Below, in pieces: positions 1 to 7,979 of a stretch of DNA of 64,000 bases. The stretch's first letter is position 1, and each line of letters opens with the position of its first letter. Location of the stretch: positions 62,001 through 126,000 of the forward strand of contig JAYPEK010000001.1 in NCBI GenBank assembly GCA_038125725.1, read 5' to 3'. Below the pieces are notes generated by a model. It worked only from the letters and a program-made list of their open reading frames with translations, had not been told where the DNA came from and ran no database searches. This DNA comes from TMED8 sp038125725 (GTDB lineage: Bacteria; Pseudomonadota; Alphaproteobacteria; Rhodospirillales; Casp-alpha2). Both the position numbers and the translations under genes were made by a program.

Positions 1-1032
1 AATCCGGGTGACAAGGACGCCGAGCAGAGTTTCAAAGACGTCAACGAGGCCTATGAAGTCCTCAAGGACGGCGACAAGCGCGCCGCCTACGATCGCTTCG
101 GCCACGCCGCCTTCGAGCAGGGTGGCCCGGGCGGTCCCGGCGGCGCCGGGTTCGGCGGTGGTTTCGCGTCCGGCTTTGCCGACATCTTCGACGAGATGTT
201 CGGCGATTTCGGCGGGCGGCGCGGCGGCGGCCCGCAGCCGGGCAAGGGCGCCGACCTGCGATTCAACATGGAAATCGAGTTGGAGGACGCCTTCAAGGGC
301 AAGCAGACCGAGATCCGCGTGCCGACGAGCGTCGCCTGCGACGTCTGCTCCGGTTCCGGCGCGGCCGGCGGCTCCGGGCCCAGCGCCTGCCCGACCTGTT
401 CCGGACACGGCCGGGTGCGATCGCAATCCGGTTTCTTCACCGTCGAGCGCACCTGCCCGAACTGCCAGGGCACCGGCGAGGTGATCAAGGACCCCTGCAC
501 CAACTGCGGCGGCGCGGGGCGCGTGCACAAGGAAAAGACGCTGAGCGTCAACATTCCCGCCGGCGTCGAGGACGGCACCCGCATCCGCTTGACCGGCGAG
601 GGCGAGGCCGGCTTGCGCGGCGCGCAGCCCGGCGACCTCTACATCTTCCTGCACCTGAAGCCGCACCGATTCTTCCAGCGCGATGGCGCCGACATCTATT
701 GCCGGGTGCCGATCCCGATGACCCGCGCCGCCTTGGGCGGCACCGTCGAGGTGCCGACCGTGGACGGCACCATCGCCAGGCTCTCGATTCCCGCCGGCAC
801 GCCCACCGGTCACCAGTTCCGGCTGAAGGGCAAGGGCATGAGCGTGCTGCGGTCGAAATCGCGCGGCGACATGTTCGTGCAGGCCAACGTCGAAACGCCC
901 CAGAACCTGACCAAGCGCCAGAAAGAACTTCTCGACGAGTTCGCAAAGGAAGGCGGCGAGGACACCCACAGCCCCGAGGCGCACGGCTTCTTTTCCAAGG
1001 TGAAGGAGCTTTGGGAGGATTTGAAGGAGTAG
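1..1032 (+). CDS. dnaJ: Chaperone protein DnaJ, 5'-truncated by the window edge
   Basis: Hsp40 co-chaperone that delivers substrates to DnaK and stimulates its ATPase. The reading frame is open from base 1. The first residues (NPGDKDAEQSFKDVNEAYEV) match the J-domain just after its HPD motif, so about 35 N-terminal residues lie outside the window. A Gly/Phe-rich linker follows, then the four zinc-binding repeats CDVCSGSG, CPTCSGHG, CPNCQGTG and CTNCGGAG, then the C-terminal substrate-binding domains. All four repeats make it DnaJ proper rather than CbpA. dnaK is expected upstream outside the window. In many alphaproteobacteria dapB lies close to dnaKJ; here three reverse-strand genes separate them. 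Confidence 0.97.
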   Translation, partial: NPGDKDAEQSFKDVNEAYEVLKDGDKRAAYDRFGHAAFEQGGPGGPGGAGFGGGFASGFADIFDEMFGDFGGRRGGGPQPGKGADLRFNMEIELEDAFKGKQTEIRVPTSVACDVCSGSGAAGGSGPSACPTCSGHGRVRSQSGFFTVERTCPNCQGTGEVIKDPCTNCGGAGRVHKEKTLSVNIPAGVEDGTRIRLTGEGEAGLRGAQPGDLYIFLHLKPHRFFQRDGADIYCRVPIPMTRAALGGTVEVPTVDGTIARLSIPAGTPTGHQFRLKGKGMSVLRSKSRGDMFVQANVETPQNLTKRQKELLDEFAKEGGEDTHSPEAHGFFSKVKELWEDLKE

Positions 1033-1085
1033 GGGCTTCACCCGCTCCGCCGTCCGCGCGTCTCTCTCGTCGTTCCCGCACCCCC

Positions 1086-1197
1086 TCCGTCATTCCCGCG
1101 AAAGCGGGAATCCAGCTGGCCTATCCACGGAATCCACAAGCCGAAAGAATGATGCCTTCGGCATCAAATGGGTCCCCGCTTTCGCGGGGACGACGGA
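1086..1197. repeat. Intergenic palindromic repeat element with two GC-rich hairpins
   Basis: The element is bounded by the inverted pair TCCGTC (1086-1091) and GACGGA (1192-1197). It holds two related hairpins: ATTCCCGC-GAAA-GCGGGAAT at 1092-1111 and GTCCCCGC-TTTC-GCGGGGAC at 1172-1191. A small GATGCC-TTC-GGCATC hairpin lies at 1151-1165. Sequences of this form (CGTCATTCCCGCGAAAGCGGGAATCC and its complement) are familiar as dispersed intergenic repeats in many proteobacteria. It lies between the convergent ends of dnaJ and the TerB-like genes. Confidence 0.7.
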
Positions 1198-1255
1198 AGG
1201 ATTGCTGCAAAAAATGCTGCACGGTAAGATATTGAAAAATCACATTTTGCTGCAC

Positions 1256-1286
1256 TTTATGCTGCAGCATTTCGGTGCAGCATAAA
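1256..1286. terminator. Perfect 11-bp inverted repeat between convergent genes
   Basis: TTTATGCTGCA (1256-1266) and its exact complement TGCAGCATAAA (1276-1286) flank a 9-nt loop, directly past the stop of the TerB-like gene at 1303 and 224 bases past the dnaJ stop. The position suggests a bidirectional terminator. The A/T-rich outer base pairs replace a long U-tract, so function is uncertain. TGCTGCA also occurs as direct copies at 1203, 1215, 1248 and 1260. Confidence 0.45.
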
Positions 1287-1302
1287 TCCGCGCCGCGGCG
1301 CG

Positions 1303-1695
1303 TCAGGTAATCAGGCTGCGCATGGTCACCAGTGCGTTGGCGGCGTCCTCGGCGACGCGGCAGAGCGTTTCATGCTGCTCCAGCGTGATGCCGAGATCGT
1401 GGATAATGCGGTTGGCGAACTCGGCTTCGGCGGCGTGATATTCACCGTCGACGACGGCGATGATCAACAGTTCGGCGCCGACCACCAGACGTGAGCGCTC
1501 GGAGGCGAACACGCTTAGGTCGACCTCGCGGTGCACGTCGGCGATGGGTGCCTGGGTGAAGCCGCTGCTTTCCCAGTAGAGCCGGTCGAGGTAGGCCATT
1601 TCCTGCTCGGCGACGATGCCGTCGGCGACGATCATCTGCTGCGCCAGATCGAAGAAGGCGGCGCGTTCGTCCTTATCGAGGAGTTGTATGAACAT
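1303..1695 (-). CDS. TerB-like family protein, copy 1
   Basis: 130-residue soluble, mostly helical acidic protein resembling the TerB/tellurite-resistance family. Visible hallmarks are an N-terminal helix leading into QQMIVADGIVAEQEMAYLDR, where Asp/Glu residues follow the helix as in TerB metal-binding segments, and a second matching half AVVDGEYHAAEAEFANRII. It has no signal peptide or membrane segment. The next gene (1734-2126) is a close paralog of identical length, so the pair arose by tandem duplication; both read away from the sulfatase toward dnaJ. TerB-like domains occur in stress and phage-response loci, but no other ter genes are present here, so the role is unknown. Confidence 0.8.
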   Translation of the reverse strand: MFIQLLDKDERAAFFDLAQQMIVADGIVAEQEMAYLDRLYWESSGFTQAPIADVHREVDLSVFASERSRLVVGAELLIIAVVDGEYHAAEAEFANRIIHDLGITLEQHETLCRVAEDAANALVTMRSLIT

Positions 1696-1733
1696 GGCGT
1701 GACCTCACACCGCTCAGATTGGGACCGGCGGCC

Positions 1734-2126
1734 TCAGTCCAACAGGCCCTGCATGGCGCCCAGCGCGGCGGCGGCCTGTTCGGCGACGCGGCAAAGCTCC
1801 TCGTGCTGTTTCCGCGTCAGGTTGAACTGTTCGATCACCTTGTTGGCGAAGGCGGCCTCGGCGGGATGATATTCGCCGTCGACCACGGCGATGATCAACA
1901 GCTCGGCGCCGACGATCAGCTTCGCGTTGGTATCGGCAAAGACGCTGAGGTTGACGTCGCGGTCCAGATCCGACATCGGCGCCTGGCCGTAACCGCTGGA
2001 TTCCCAGAACAGCCGGTCCAGGTAGTTCATTTCCTGTTCGGCAACGATGCCGTCGGCGACGATCATCTGCTGCGCCAGCACGAACAGCGCGTCCCGTTGC
2101 TCTTGGTTGAGAAGTTTCAAAAACAT
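1734..2126 (-). CDS. TerB-like family protein, copy 2 (tandem paralog)
   Basis: 130-residue paralog of the downstream gene. It shares QQMIVADGIVAEQEM, the following LDR-WESSG segment, the central VGAELLIIAVVDGEYH stretch and a HEELCRVAE C-terminus. Divergence is concentrated in the loop after WESSG and near the C-terminus. The two copies are separated by 38 bases and probably cotranscribed. The start lies 12 bases from the sulfatase stop, so all three reverse-strand genes may form one unit. The function is not known; a TerB-type metal-binding fold is inferred from sequence resemblance only. Confidence 0.8.
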   Translation of the reverse strand: MFLKLLNQEQRDALFVLAQQMIVADGIVAEQEMNYLDRLFWESSGYGQAPMSDLDRDVNLSVFADTNAKLIVGAELLIIAVVDGEYHPAEAAFANKVIEQFNLTRKQHEELCRVAEQAAAALGAMQGLLD

Positions 2127-2138
2127 GGTGATCCTATT

Positions 2139-3665
2139 TTACACGGAAGCGATTTTTTCCAAAGGTGTTTCGCGTCCCTGGGGCAGGTTGTCCCGCAGCG
2201 CCGCCAGAAGGTCGGATTTGAGCCCGGCGCGGGCGGGGTCGTCCCAGAGGTTGCGCCATTGGTGCGGGTCGTCGGCGAGGTCGTAAAGCTCGCCCTCGGT
2301 GCCGTCGTAGACGTTGGTGGCGCCGTATTCGGTGACCACGTAGCGCCCGCCCTCGACGAAGGTCCGCAGCGTCACCGCGTTGCCGTCCCATTCGTCGATC
2401 CACTCGGTGGTGGTGCCGGCGCGGCCGGTCGTTTCCGCGTCGGTGGGCAGCGGTGCCCCTTGCATCCAATCCGCCGTCTCGCCGGCGATGGCGGCAATGG
2501 TCGGCGCGATATCGACATGGCCGACCGGTTGCGACAGCCTGGCCGGCGCAATGCCGGCCGATGCCGCCGGACGCCAGATTAGCGGCACCCGCATCAGCCC
2601 CTCCACGTGATAAGGGCCCTTGAACAGCATGCCGAAGTCGCCTTGGAATTCGCCGTGGTCGGTGGTGTAGAAGACATCCGTCTCCGTGTCCCAGCCGCGC
2701 CCGGCCAGATGATCCATGACCATCCCGACGGCCTCGTCGATCAGTTCGTTCGCGGCATGCACCTTGGCGTTGACCTCGCGGATGGCGTCCGCCGTGAGCT
2801 TCGCCGGCACGAAGGCGGGCGGCACCTCGAAGGCGAAGCGCTTCTCGCCCAGATACCATTCGCGCCAGTGCCGGGGCTTGTCGGCCAAGACCTCCAGGCA
2901 TTTCTCCGGGCTGCCGGGATAGCCCGGCGGCAGCGGCAGGTCGCGCCAGTCGAACTTGCGGGCGGCCTCCATCGGCGGGTCCCAGGGATGGTGCGGATCG
3001 GGAAAGCTCATCCAGCAGAACCAGTCGTCGCCGTCGTCCAGTTCATCCAGCCAGGCAATGGTGCGTTCGGCCGTCCAGTGCGTGTGGTAGAGTTCTTTCG
3101 GGATTGGATTGTGGGCCACCTGCGGCGCGTCGGTATCGCCGCCATCGCGCGCCGACGGCGAGCCCTGATAGGCGTATTCGTGAAAGCCCTCGACCTGATC
3201 GGCGTGGGTCTCGTTCAGCCATTTGGCGTAGTGAAAGGTGGAACGCGCGATGCGGCCGGAATGGCCGGCCAGCTCCATGCGGTCGAAGCCCCGGTGCGGG
3301 CCGGTGTCGCCTTGGTTGGCGGCCAGGTTCTCGAAAAAGTCGGTGGCGGCATGCGGCTCCAGGTGCGCCTTGCCGATCAGCGCCGTCTTGAAGCCCCTGG
3401 CCTTGAGCAGATGAGAGAGCGCCGGCGCGTCGGCCGGCAGCGGGATTCCATTGGATGTCACGCCGTGCATCCGGATGGACTGCCCGGTGAGAATGGTGGA
3501 ACGCGCCGGCATGCAGACGGTGGATTGGTTGCGCGCCTGGGCATAGTTCAGCCCGCCGGCCGCCAGCGCGTCGATATTCGGTGTCTCGGCGAAGGCGCCG
3601 CCGTTGCAGCCCAGCGCATCGAAACGTTGCTGATCGGTGGTGATCAGTAGAACCTTGCGTCCCAT
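2139..3665 (-). CDS. Sulfatase (alkaline-phosphatase superfamily, type I formylglycine-dependent)
   Basis: 508-residue enzyme expected to hydrolyse a sulfate ester or a related phosphonate ester. The N-terminal strand VLLITTDQQRFDALG supplies the first metal-binding Asp. The modification motif CMPAR (CxPxR, Cys51) followed by STILTGQ is the site converted to formylglycine. DPHHPWDPP and TTDHGEFQGD supply further metal and sulfate ligands. No signal peptide is seen, so it is probably cytoplasmic. It is divergent from dapB and upstream of two TerB-like genes. The substrate cannot be read from the sequence; choline-sulfatase or phosphonate monoester hydrolase-like activities are alternatives. 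No formylglycine-generating enzyme gene is in the window. Confidence 0.9.
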   Translation of the reverse strand: MGRKVLLITTDQQRFDALGCNGGAFAETPNIDALAAGGLNYAQARNQSTVCMPARSTILTGQSIRMHGVTSNGIPLPADAPALSHLLKARGFKTALIGKAHLEPHAATDFFENLAANQGDTGPHRGFDRMELAGHSGRIARSTFHYAKWLNETHADQVEGFHEYAYQGSPSARDGGDTDAPQVAHNPIPKELYHTHWTAERTIAWLDELDDGDDWFCWMSFPDPHHPWDPPMEAARKFDWRDLPLPPGYPGSPEKCLEVLADKPRHWREWYLGEKRFAFEVPPAFVPAKLTADAIREVNAKVHAANELIDEAVGMVMDHLAGRGWDTETDVFYTTDHGEFQGDFGMLFKGPYHVEGLMRVPLIWRPAASAGIAPARLSQPVGHVDIAPTIAAIAGETADWMQGAPLPTDAETTGRAGTTTEWIDEWDGNAVTLRTFVEGGRYVVTEYGATNVYDGTEGELYDLADDPHQWRNLWDDPARAGLKSDLLAALRDNLPQGRETPLEKIASV

Positions 3666-3739
3666 CGGTGAATTGTTCCCCTGCTGCCGGGCGGTATCAT
3701 GGCGGCTCGCCCGTCCCGGTTCAAGTTGCCAGCGCGGGT

Positions 3740-3761
3740 GGGCTCAAGTAAGAGTGAGCCC
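3740..3761 (+). promoter_or_regulatory. Hairpin in the dapB leader
   Basis: GGGCTCA (3740-3746) and TGAGCCC (3755-3761) form a perfect 7-bp stem with an 8-nt loop. A 12-bp palindrome CCGGAATTCCGG (3760-3771) follows, then the dapB Shine-Dalgarno GGAGGGAG. Position suggests a leader structure affecting translation or an operator; no named element was recognised. Confidence 0.3.
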
Positions 3762-3784
3762 GGAATTCCGGAGGGAGCAGTGCC

Positions 3785-4585
3785 ATGAAAATCGGGATCG
3801 TTGGATGCGCCGGCCGCATGGGCCGGATGTTGGGCCAAGTGATCGGAGAGACCCCGGGCGCGGAACTGGCCGGCGGCACTGAGATGCCGGGCAGCGACTT
3901 CATCGGCGCCGACCTGGGAGAGATCGCCGGCGGCAAGCCGTCGGGCGTCGCCGTCACCGACGACGCGGCGGCGATGTTCGCCGCCGTCGATCTTGTCATC
4001 GATTTCACCATTCCCGCGGCCACGGTGAAGCACGCGGCGCTGGCCGCCGAGACCGGCACCGCCATGGTTATCGGCACCACCGGGCTCGGCGACGATCAAA
4101 TGCAGGAGATCGCCCGCGCGGCCGAAAAGGTCGCCATCGTCCACGCCGGCAACATGAGCCTCGGCGTCAACCTTTTGGTCGGCTTGGCCGAACAGGTGGC
4201 GGCGGCCTTGGGCCCGGCCTTCGATATCGAGGTGCTGGAGATGCACCATAAGCACAAGATCGACGCGCCTTCGGGCACCGCGCTGATGCTCGGCAAGGCC
4301 GCCGCCAAGGCGCGCGGTGTCGATCATGCTGCCGCCGCCGTGATGAGCCGCGAGGGCGAAACCGGTGCCAGGCCCGACGGCGCCATCGGTTACGCGACGC
4401 TTCGGGGCGGCGACGTTGTCGGCGAGCACACGGTGATTTTCGCCGGCCCCGGCGAGCGCATCGAGATCAGCCACAAGGCCGCGGATCGGGGCATCTTCGC
4501 CCACGGCGCGGTGACTGCCGCGCTCTGGACCGAGGGCAAACCCGCCGGCCTTTACAGCATGCGCGACGTACTGGGGATGTCTTAG
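3785..4585 (+). CDS. dapB: 4-hydroxy-tetrahydrodipicolinate reductase
   Basis: Cytoplasmic NAD(P)H-dependent reductase of the diaminopimelate/lysine pathway, converting 4-hydroxy-tetrahydrodipicolinate to tetrahydrodipicolinate. At 266 residues it has normal length. The N-terminal Rossmann motif is GIVGCAGRMGR. The family signature EMHHKHKIDAPSGTA, with its catalytic His-His and Lys, is intact near residues 155-170. A strong ribosome site (GGAGGGAG) precedes the ATG. Its 3' end overlaps the convergent DUF2244 gene by 4 bases. Supply of diaminopimelate links it to the murein genes elsewhere in the window. Confidence 0.98.
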   Translation: MKIGIVGCAGRMGRMLGQVIGETPGAELAGGTEMPGSDFIGADLGEIAGGKPSGVAVTDDAAAMFAAVDLVIDFTIPAATVKHAALAAETGTAMVIGTTGLGDDQMQEIARAAEKVAIVHAGNMSLGVNLLVGLAEQVAAALGPAFDIEVLEMHHKHKIDAPSGTALMLGKAAAKARGVDHAAAAVMSREGETGARPDGAIGYATLRGGDVVGEHTVIFAGPGERIEISHKAADRGIFAHGAVTAALWTEGKPAGLYSMRDVLGMS

Positions 4586-5106
4586 GCGCCGGCCTTGAAC
4601 ACCGGCGCGCAGAGACCTTTCAGGAAACGCCCCAAGGCATTAGCGACTTCCCGGCGTTCGTCGGACGTGAGGAAGGCGCCCAGCGGCACGGCATGGCCGT
4701 GGCTCCGGACTTCCAGGCGCGAGTTGGGGGCGTCGGCGCCGATCAACTGCACGCGCGCCCAATGGCGCGGGAACGACCAGGCCTCGCGCCGGCCCCAATG
4801 ATTGACCCGCTCCAGGTGAAGCTGGCGCTCGGTGACGGCGATGCGCTCGACCACGCCGGAACGGCGGTGGTTGAAATGCAGCAATAGCACCAGCGCCACC
4901 AGTTCCAGCCCCATGAAGCCGAACACCGGCCAGGCGCCGACCAGGCCGAAGATCAGCGCCACCGGCACCATGACGGCACAGATGGCGATCGCCAGCCATT
5001 TGATGGCGCGCTTGGTGGCGGACGAATTGGGCCTCAACTCGGCGCTGAACACCACGGCGTCGCGCGGGTCGGCGGGCTCGGCGGGTTGCGGCAGGGGTTG
5101 GCTCAT
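4582..5106 (-). CDS. DUF2244 family membrane protein
   Basis: 174-residue protein with a short Pro-rich N-terminus and two adjacent hydrophobic segments at about residues 36-78 forming a helical hairpin. A soluble C-terminal half contains RVNHWGRREAWSFPRHW. This layout resembles the DUF2244 family, common in alphaproteobacteria and of unknown function. I chose the internal ATG at 5106 (MSQPLPQP) because the longer frame would run across the start region of the divergent nth gene. It is convergent with dapB, with overlapping stop codons. Confidence 0.85.
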   Translation of the reverse strand: MSQPLPQPAEPADPRDAVVFSAELRPNSSATKRAIKWLAIAICAVMVPVALIFGLVGAWPVFGFMGLELVALVLLLHFNHRRSGVVERIAVTERQLHLERVNHWGRREAWSFPRHWARVQLIGADAPNSRLEVRSHGHAVPLGAFLTSDERREVANALGRFLKGLCAPVFKAGA

Positions 5107-5185
5107 GGCGCGGATTTTAACGCCTCCAATCCGCGCCGCCACAAAAAAACTTGCCCCGGCCGGACGGGTCCGGGAGCATGCGGGC

Positions 5186-5821
5186 ATGAAGAAAGCCGAC
5201 ATCGAAACCTTCTACGCCCGCCTCGAGGCCGCCAACCCCGAGCCCAAGGGCGAACTCAACTACACCAACCCCTATACGCTGTTGGTGGCGGTGACGCTGT
5301 CGGCGCAGGCCACCGACGTCGGCGTCAACCGCGCCACGGAAAAACTGTTCAAGGTCGCCGATACGCCGGAGAAGATGGTCAAGCTGGGCGAGGCCAAGCT
5401 GAAGGACCACATCAAGACCATCGGGCTGTTCAACAACAAGGCCAAGAACGTCATGGTCCTGAGCCATCTGTTGATCGAGCGGCACGGCGGCGAGGTGCCG
5501 GACGACCAGGCGGCGCTGGAGGCGCTGCCGGGGGTCGGACGCAAGACCGCCAACGTGGTCCGCAACATCGCCTTCGGCGCCCATACCATCGCCGTCGACA
5601 CCCACATCTTCCGCATCGGCAACCGTACCGGCATCGCGCCGGGCAAGACGGTGCTGGCGGTGGAGAAGAAGCTTCTGAAGGTGACGCCGGAAAAGTATAT
5701 GCTGCATGCGCACCACTGGCTGATCTTGCTCGGGCGCTATATCTGCAAGGCGAGAAAACCCGATTGCCCGGTCTGCCCGGTGATCGATCTCTGCCGCTTC
5801 AAGGGAAAGACCACGGCCTAG
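5186..5821 (+). CDS. nth: Endonuclease III
   Basis: 211-residue base-excision repair DNA glycosylase/AP lyase that removes oxidised pyrimidines. The helix-hairpin-helix LPGVGRKTANVV carries the catalytic Lys, and VDTHIFRIGNR carries the catalytic Asp. The C-terminal cluster motif C-x6-C-x2-C-x5-C (CKARKPDCPVCPVIDLC) binds [4Fe-4S]. The start MKKADIETF is chosen because it gives family length; an upstream ATG at 5178 is out of frame and closes at once. It is divergent from the DUF2244 gene with about 80 bases between starts. Confidence 0.97.
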   Translation: MKKADIETFYARLEAANPEPKGELNYTNPYTLLVAVTLSAQATDVGVNRATEKLFKVADTPEKMVKLGEAKLKDHIKTIGLFNNKAKNVMVLSHLLIERHGGEVPDDQAALEALPGVGRKTANVVRNIAFGAHTIAVDTHIFRIGNRTGIAPGKTVLAVEKKLLKVTPEKYMLHAHHWLILLGRYICKARKPDCPVCPVIDLCRFKGKTTA

Positions 5822-5841
5822 GTGTAAGGGCTTCGGCGTCG

Positions 5842-6312
5842 CTAGCCGGTTCTTCTCACCGCGCGGACCAGTTGCGTAAAACAGCCCTGCGGATCGGTGG
5901 TGCTGTTATCGAAATGGCGGGTTTCCAGGTGGTCGACGGCCATCTCGCCGGACGACGAAGGGTAGAAAAACAGGTCTAAAACGCACCCGCCCAGGCGGTA
6001 TTGCCATAATTCCGCTGGCGAATCGATCCTTTGAAACTGCGGCTCTCCGAGCATCAGCGTAACCTTGCCCGCTTCCAGGCCGCGCAGGCTCTCGACCGCC
6101 GGCACCGGCGTCTCCGGCGGTGCGGCGGGGGCGGGGGCAATTCTGCCGCCGCGCTCTTCCTCGAGCGGCGGAATGGCGGCGATTTCGGCCGGCTTGGGCG
6201 CGGGCTCTGCCTGCGGTGCCGCGTGCGTCGCGGGCGGCGGCACATCCTCGCCGGTGCAGCCGGCAAGCAGCGCAACCACCAGCAGCGCCGGCCAGGATCG
6301 GATAATTGTCAT
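5842..6312 (-). CDS. Putative lipoprotein with an SmpA/BamE-like C-terminal region
   Basis: 156-residue protein. The signal peptide MTIIRSWPALLVVALLAGC ends in a lipobox (LAGC) with the modified Cys at residue 19. A long Pro/Ala/Glu-rich linker follows, then a compact domain beginning LRGLEAGKVTLMLGEPQFQR, which resembles the small SmpA/OmlA outer-membrane lipoprotein fold. Two Cys residues in the C-terminal domain could form a disulfide. The start at 6312 is the only one placing the signal peptide at the N-terminus. It follows the bactofilin gene by 13 bases, suggesting one transcript. The specific role is unknown. Confidence 0.75.
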   Translation of the reverse strand: MTIIRSWPALLVVALLAGCTGEDVPPPATHAAPQAEPAPKPAEIAAIPPLEEERGGRIAPAPAAPPETPVPAVESLRGLEAGKVTLMLGEPQFQRIDSPAELWQYRLGGCVLDLFFYPSSSGEMAVDHLETRHFDNSTTDPQGCFTQLVRAVRRTG

Positions 6313-6325
6313 GGGCGGACCCGGT

Positions 6326-6925
6326 TCAGTCGTCGCCGGAATCCAGGGTCTGCATGTCGCCCGACACCTCGCCGCCCGATTCGATGACGATGCGCCCATA
6401 GCGGACCTTGCCCTTGACGTGGCCGCCGGCACGCACGATCAGCCGTTCGCGGGCGATCAGCTCGCCGTCGTAGCGGCCCGAGATATCGGCCTCGGCGACG
6501 TCGGCGTTGCCGGTGAAGTGGCCGCTCGGCGACACCTCGATGGCGCGCGCGTTGGAAAGCGTCACTTCCACCACGCCCTCCACCACCAGCTTGTCGCAGG
6601 CGGTGATCTCGCCCTTCAGCGCGATGTCGCGGCCGACGACGAGGCGTTTGGAATCGCCTTCCGAGCCGACCGAGCCCGGCATCGGCCGGTCCATGCGGCG
6701 CGCGCCGGGGCCGGGAATGTCGGCGACGCGGCGCGGGATCTCCGGCTGGTAGCTGGTCGTCGTCGGCGGCTTCGCGGGCGCGTGCGAGCCCTTGCGCGAA
6801 AACGGCTTCAGCGGCGGCGCCGAGCCGGGGTCCTTGTCGTCGCCGGCGTCGGCGGCCGGCGTGGCGGGGGCGCCGGTCTCGAGCTTGTCTTCGGGGGTGC
6901 CGTCGGACTTTTTCTTGCCGAACAT
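6326..6925 (-). CDS. Bactofilin (polymer-forming cytoskeletal protein)
   Basis: 199-residue protein with a disordered, charged and Pro-rich N-terminus (about residues 1-85), followed by a bactofilin beta-helix domain. The domain begins KRLVVGRDIALKGEITACDK and shows periodic Val/Ile/Gly turns. Bactofilins polymerise without nucleotide and scaffold cell-wall or stalk enzymes on the inner membrane. The start MFGKKK at 6925 is preferred over the upstream ATG because of the purine-rich GGAAAGG ahead of it. It lies between a membrane protein and a lipoprotein gene read in the same direction, consistent with an envelope module. Confidence 0.9.
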   Translation of the reverse strand: MFGKKKSDGTPEDKLETGAPATPAADAGDDKDPGSAPPLKPFSRKGSHAPAKPPTTTSYQPEIPRRVADIPGPGARRMDRPMPGSVGSEGDSKRLVVGRDIALKGEITACDKLVVEGVVEVTLSNARAIEVSPSGHFTGNADVAEADISGRYDGELIARERLIVRAGGHVKGKVRYGRIVIESGGEVSGDMQTLDSGDD

Positions 6926-6950
6926 GGAGGGTTTCCTTTCCAAATGTCCC

Positions 6951-7634
6951 TTACGTCGTGGCCAGGGCCGTGCCCGCTTCGCTTCGCCATGCTTCGAACA
7001 GGTGCAGCATGGTGGCGGTGGCGACGACCGGGGTCAGCAGGTTGATGATGGGCAGTGTCATTAACAAGGCGAAAACGACGCCGATGCCGACGATGGCGCC
7101 TTGGCGCTGCTTTCTCAGTGCCCGCGCGTCCGCCGGCGACATCCGCCGGTGCGAGACCAGCTCGAAGAACTCGCGCCCCAGCAGGTAGCCGTTGACGCCG
7201 TAGAAGACGATCGGAAACAGCGGCCCGAAAAACAGGAACGGCAGCAGCATCAGGTTGAGGACGATCATCACGCCCAGGAACTTGGCCGCGCCGATCAGCG
7301 CTTCGGTCAGGGGCGGGTCGTTGGCGTCCGGCAGGTTCGGGTAATGGCGTGCCTCGACCGCCTCGGCGATGCGCTCCAGCATCAAGCCGATGACCGCCGA
7401 AATGACGCTCGGGAACAGCAGCCAGGTGAGCACCAGCGTCAGCGCGCCGCCGAGCACGTCGGCGATGCCTTCCAGCCAGGGCGTCTCGAAGATCGCCGTC
7501 TTGGCCAGCACCTCGGCGATCACCGCCCACATGACGGCGAAGGTCAAAAGCGCGGCGCCGATGCCCATCCAGACGACTTTCTGGGCCTTCGGGTCGCTCA
7601 GTTGCCGGATACCTTTAATCAGAGCAGAAAGCAT
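6951..7634 (-). CDS. EI24/CysZ-like multi-pass membrane protein
   Basis: 227-residue integral membrane protein. Hydrophobic segments at about residues 25-45, 60-80, 118-150 and 178-205 suggest four or more transmembrane helices. The conserved centre VFYGVNGYLLGREFFELVSHRR is typical of the EI24 domain family, to which the sulfate transporter CysZ belongs. No other sulfate-assimilation genes are adjacent, so sulfate uptake is not assumed. It is the first gene of a three-gene reverse unit with the bactofilin and lipoprotein, behind a long leader. Confidence 0.85.
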   Translation of the reverse strand: MLSALIKGIRQLSDPKAQKVVWMGIGAALLTFAVMWAVIAEVLAKTAIFETPWLEGIADVLGGALTLVLTWLLFPSVISAVIGLMLERIAEAVEARHYPNLPDANDPPLTEALIGAAKFLGVMIVLNLMLLPFLFFGPLFPIVFYGVNGYLLGREFFELVSHRRMSPADARALRKQRQGAIVGIGVVFALLMTLPIINLLTPVVATATMLHLFEAWRSEAGTALATT

Positions 7635-7831
7635 ATGATTACAGTCTATTAAGCCAGTTTCTTAAAGTTAATGCTGAAGCGGCCATGCGGCTCACTCCAC
7701 GCCTCAATGAATGCCCGTAAACCCATGACAAATCAACACATTTTTGGCGCGTCTTTGTCTGCCGCCCCGACGACGGCGGGCGCCTGCTTTTCCCCGCGCC
7801 GCCGCTTTGTTCCGGCCGCGCGAATCGGTTC

Positions 7832-7837
7832 ATTATA
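7832..7837 (-). promoter_or_regulatory. Predicted -10 element for the EI24-bactofilin-lipoprotein unit
   Basis: The reverse strand reads TATAAT exactly, but no good -35 hexamer is found at 16-18 bases. It would give a leader of roughly 190 nt before the ATG at 7634. Confidence 0.35.
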
Positions 7838-7889
7838 CCCTTTTTCACCGCCGTAAAGGGGTTCCGTCACCGGGCCGGCGTGCTATCCC

Positions 7890-7917
7890 TTGCCGGGCCG
7901 ATGGCGCTCGCTATACT
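7890..7917 (+). promoter_or_regulatory. Predicted sigma-70 promoter for the PfkB kinase-typA unit
   Basis: TTGCCG (7890-7895), a 16-bp spacer and TATACT (7912-7917) predict a start near 7924. The leader would be about 56 nt, with AGGAGA ahead of the ATG at 7980. Confidence 0.45.
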
Positions 7918-7979
7918 GCGCGCCTTTCCGGGGGCCAGACGGTTCGAGGCCCCGGCTGGCCCTCAGGAGATTCCACGTC

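Larger units (their letters stand above)
7635..7979. other. 345-bp divergent intergenic region
   Basis: It lies between the EI24 membrane-protein gene (reverse) and the PfkB-kinase gene (forward). No convincing gene or RNA gene was found. It contains a perfect -10 hexamer for the reverse unit and a plausible promoter for the forward unit, both listed separately. CCCTTT and AAAGGG at 7838-7843 and 7854-7859 could form a weak hairpin. Confidence 0.5.

Noticed and set aside
1303..2126. Tellurite-resistance operon
   Set aside because: Only TerB-like domains are present; no TerC, TerD, TerZ or TerA genes are nearby.
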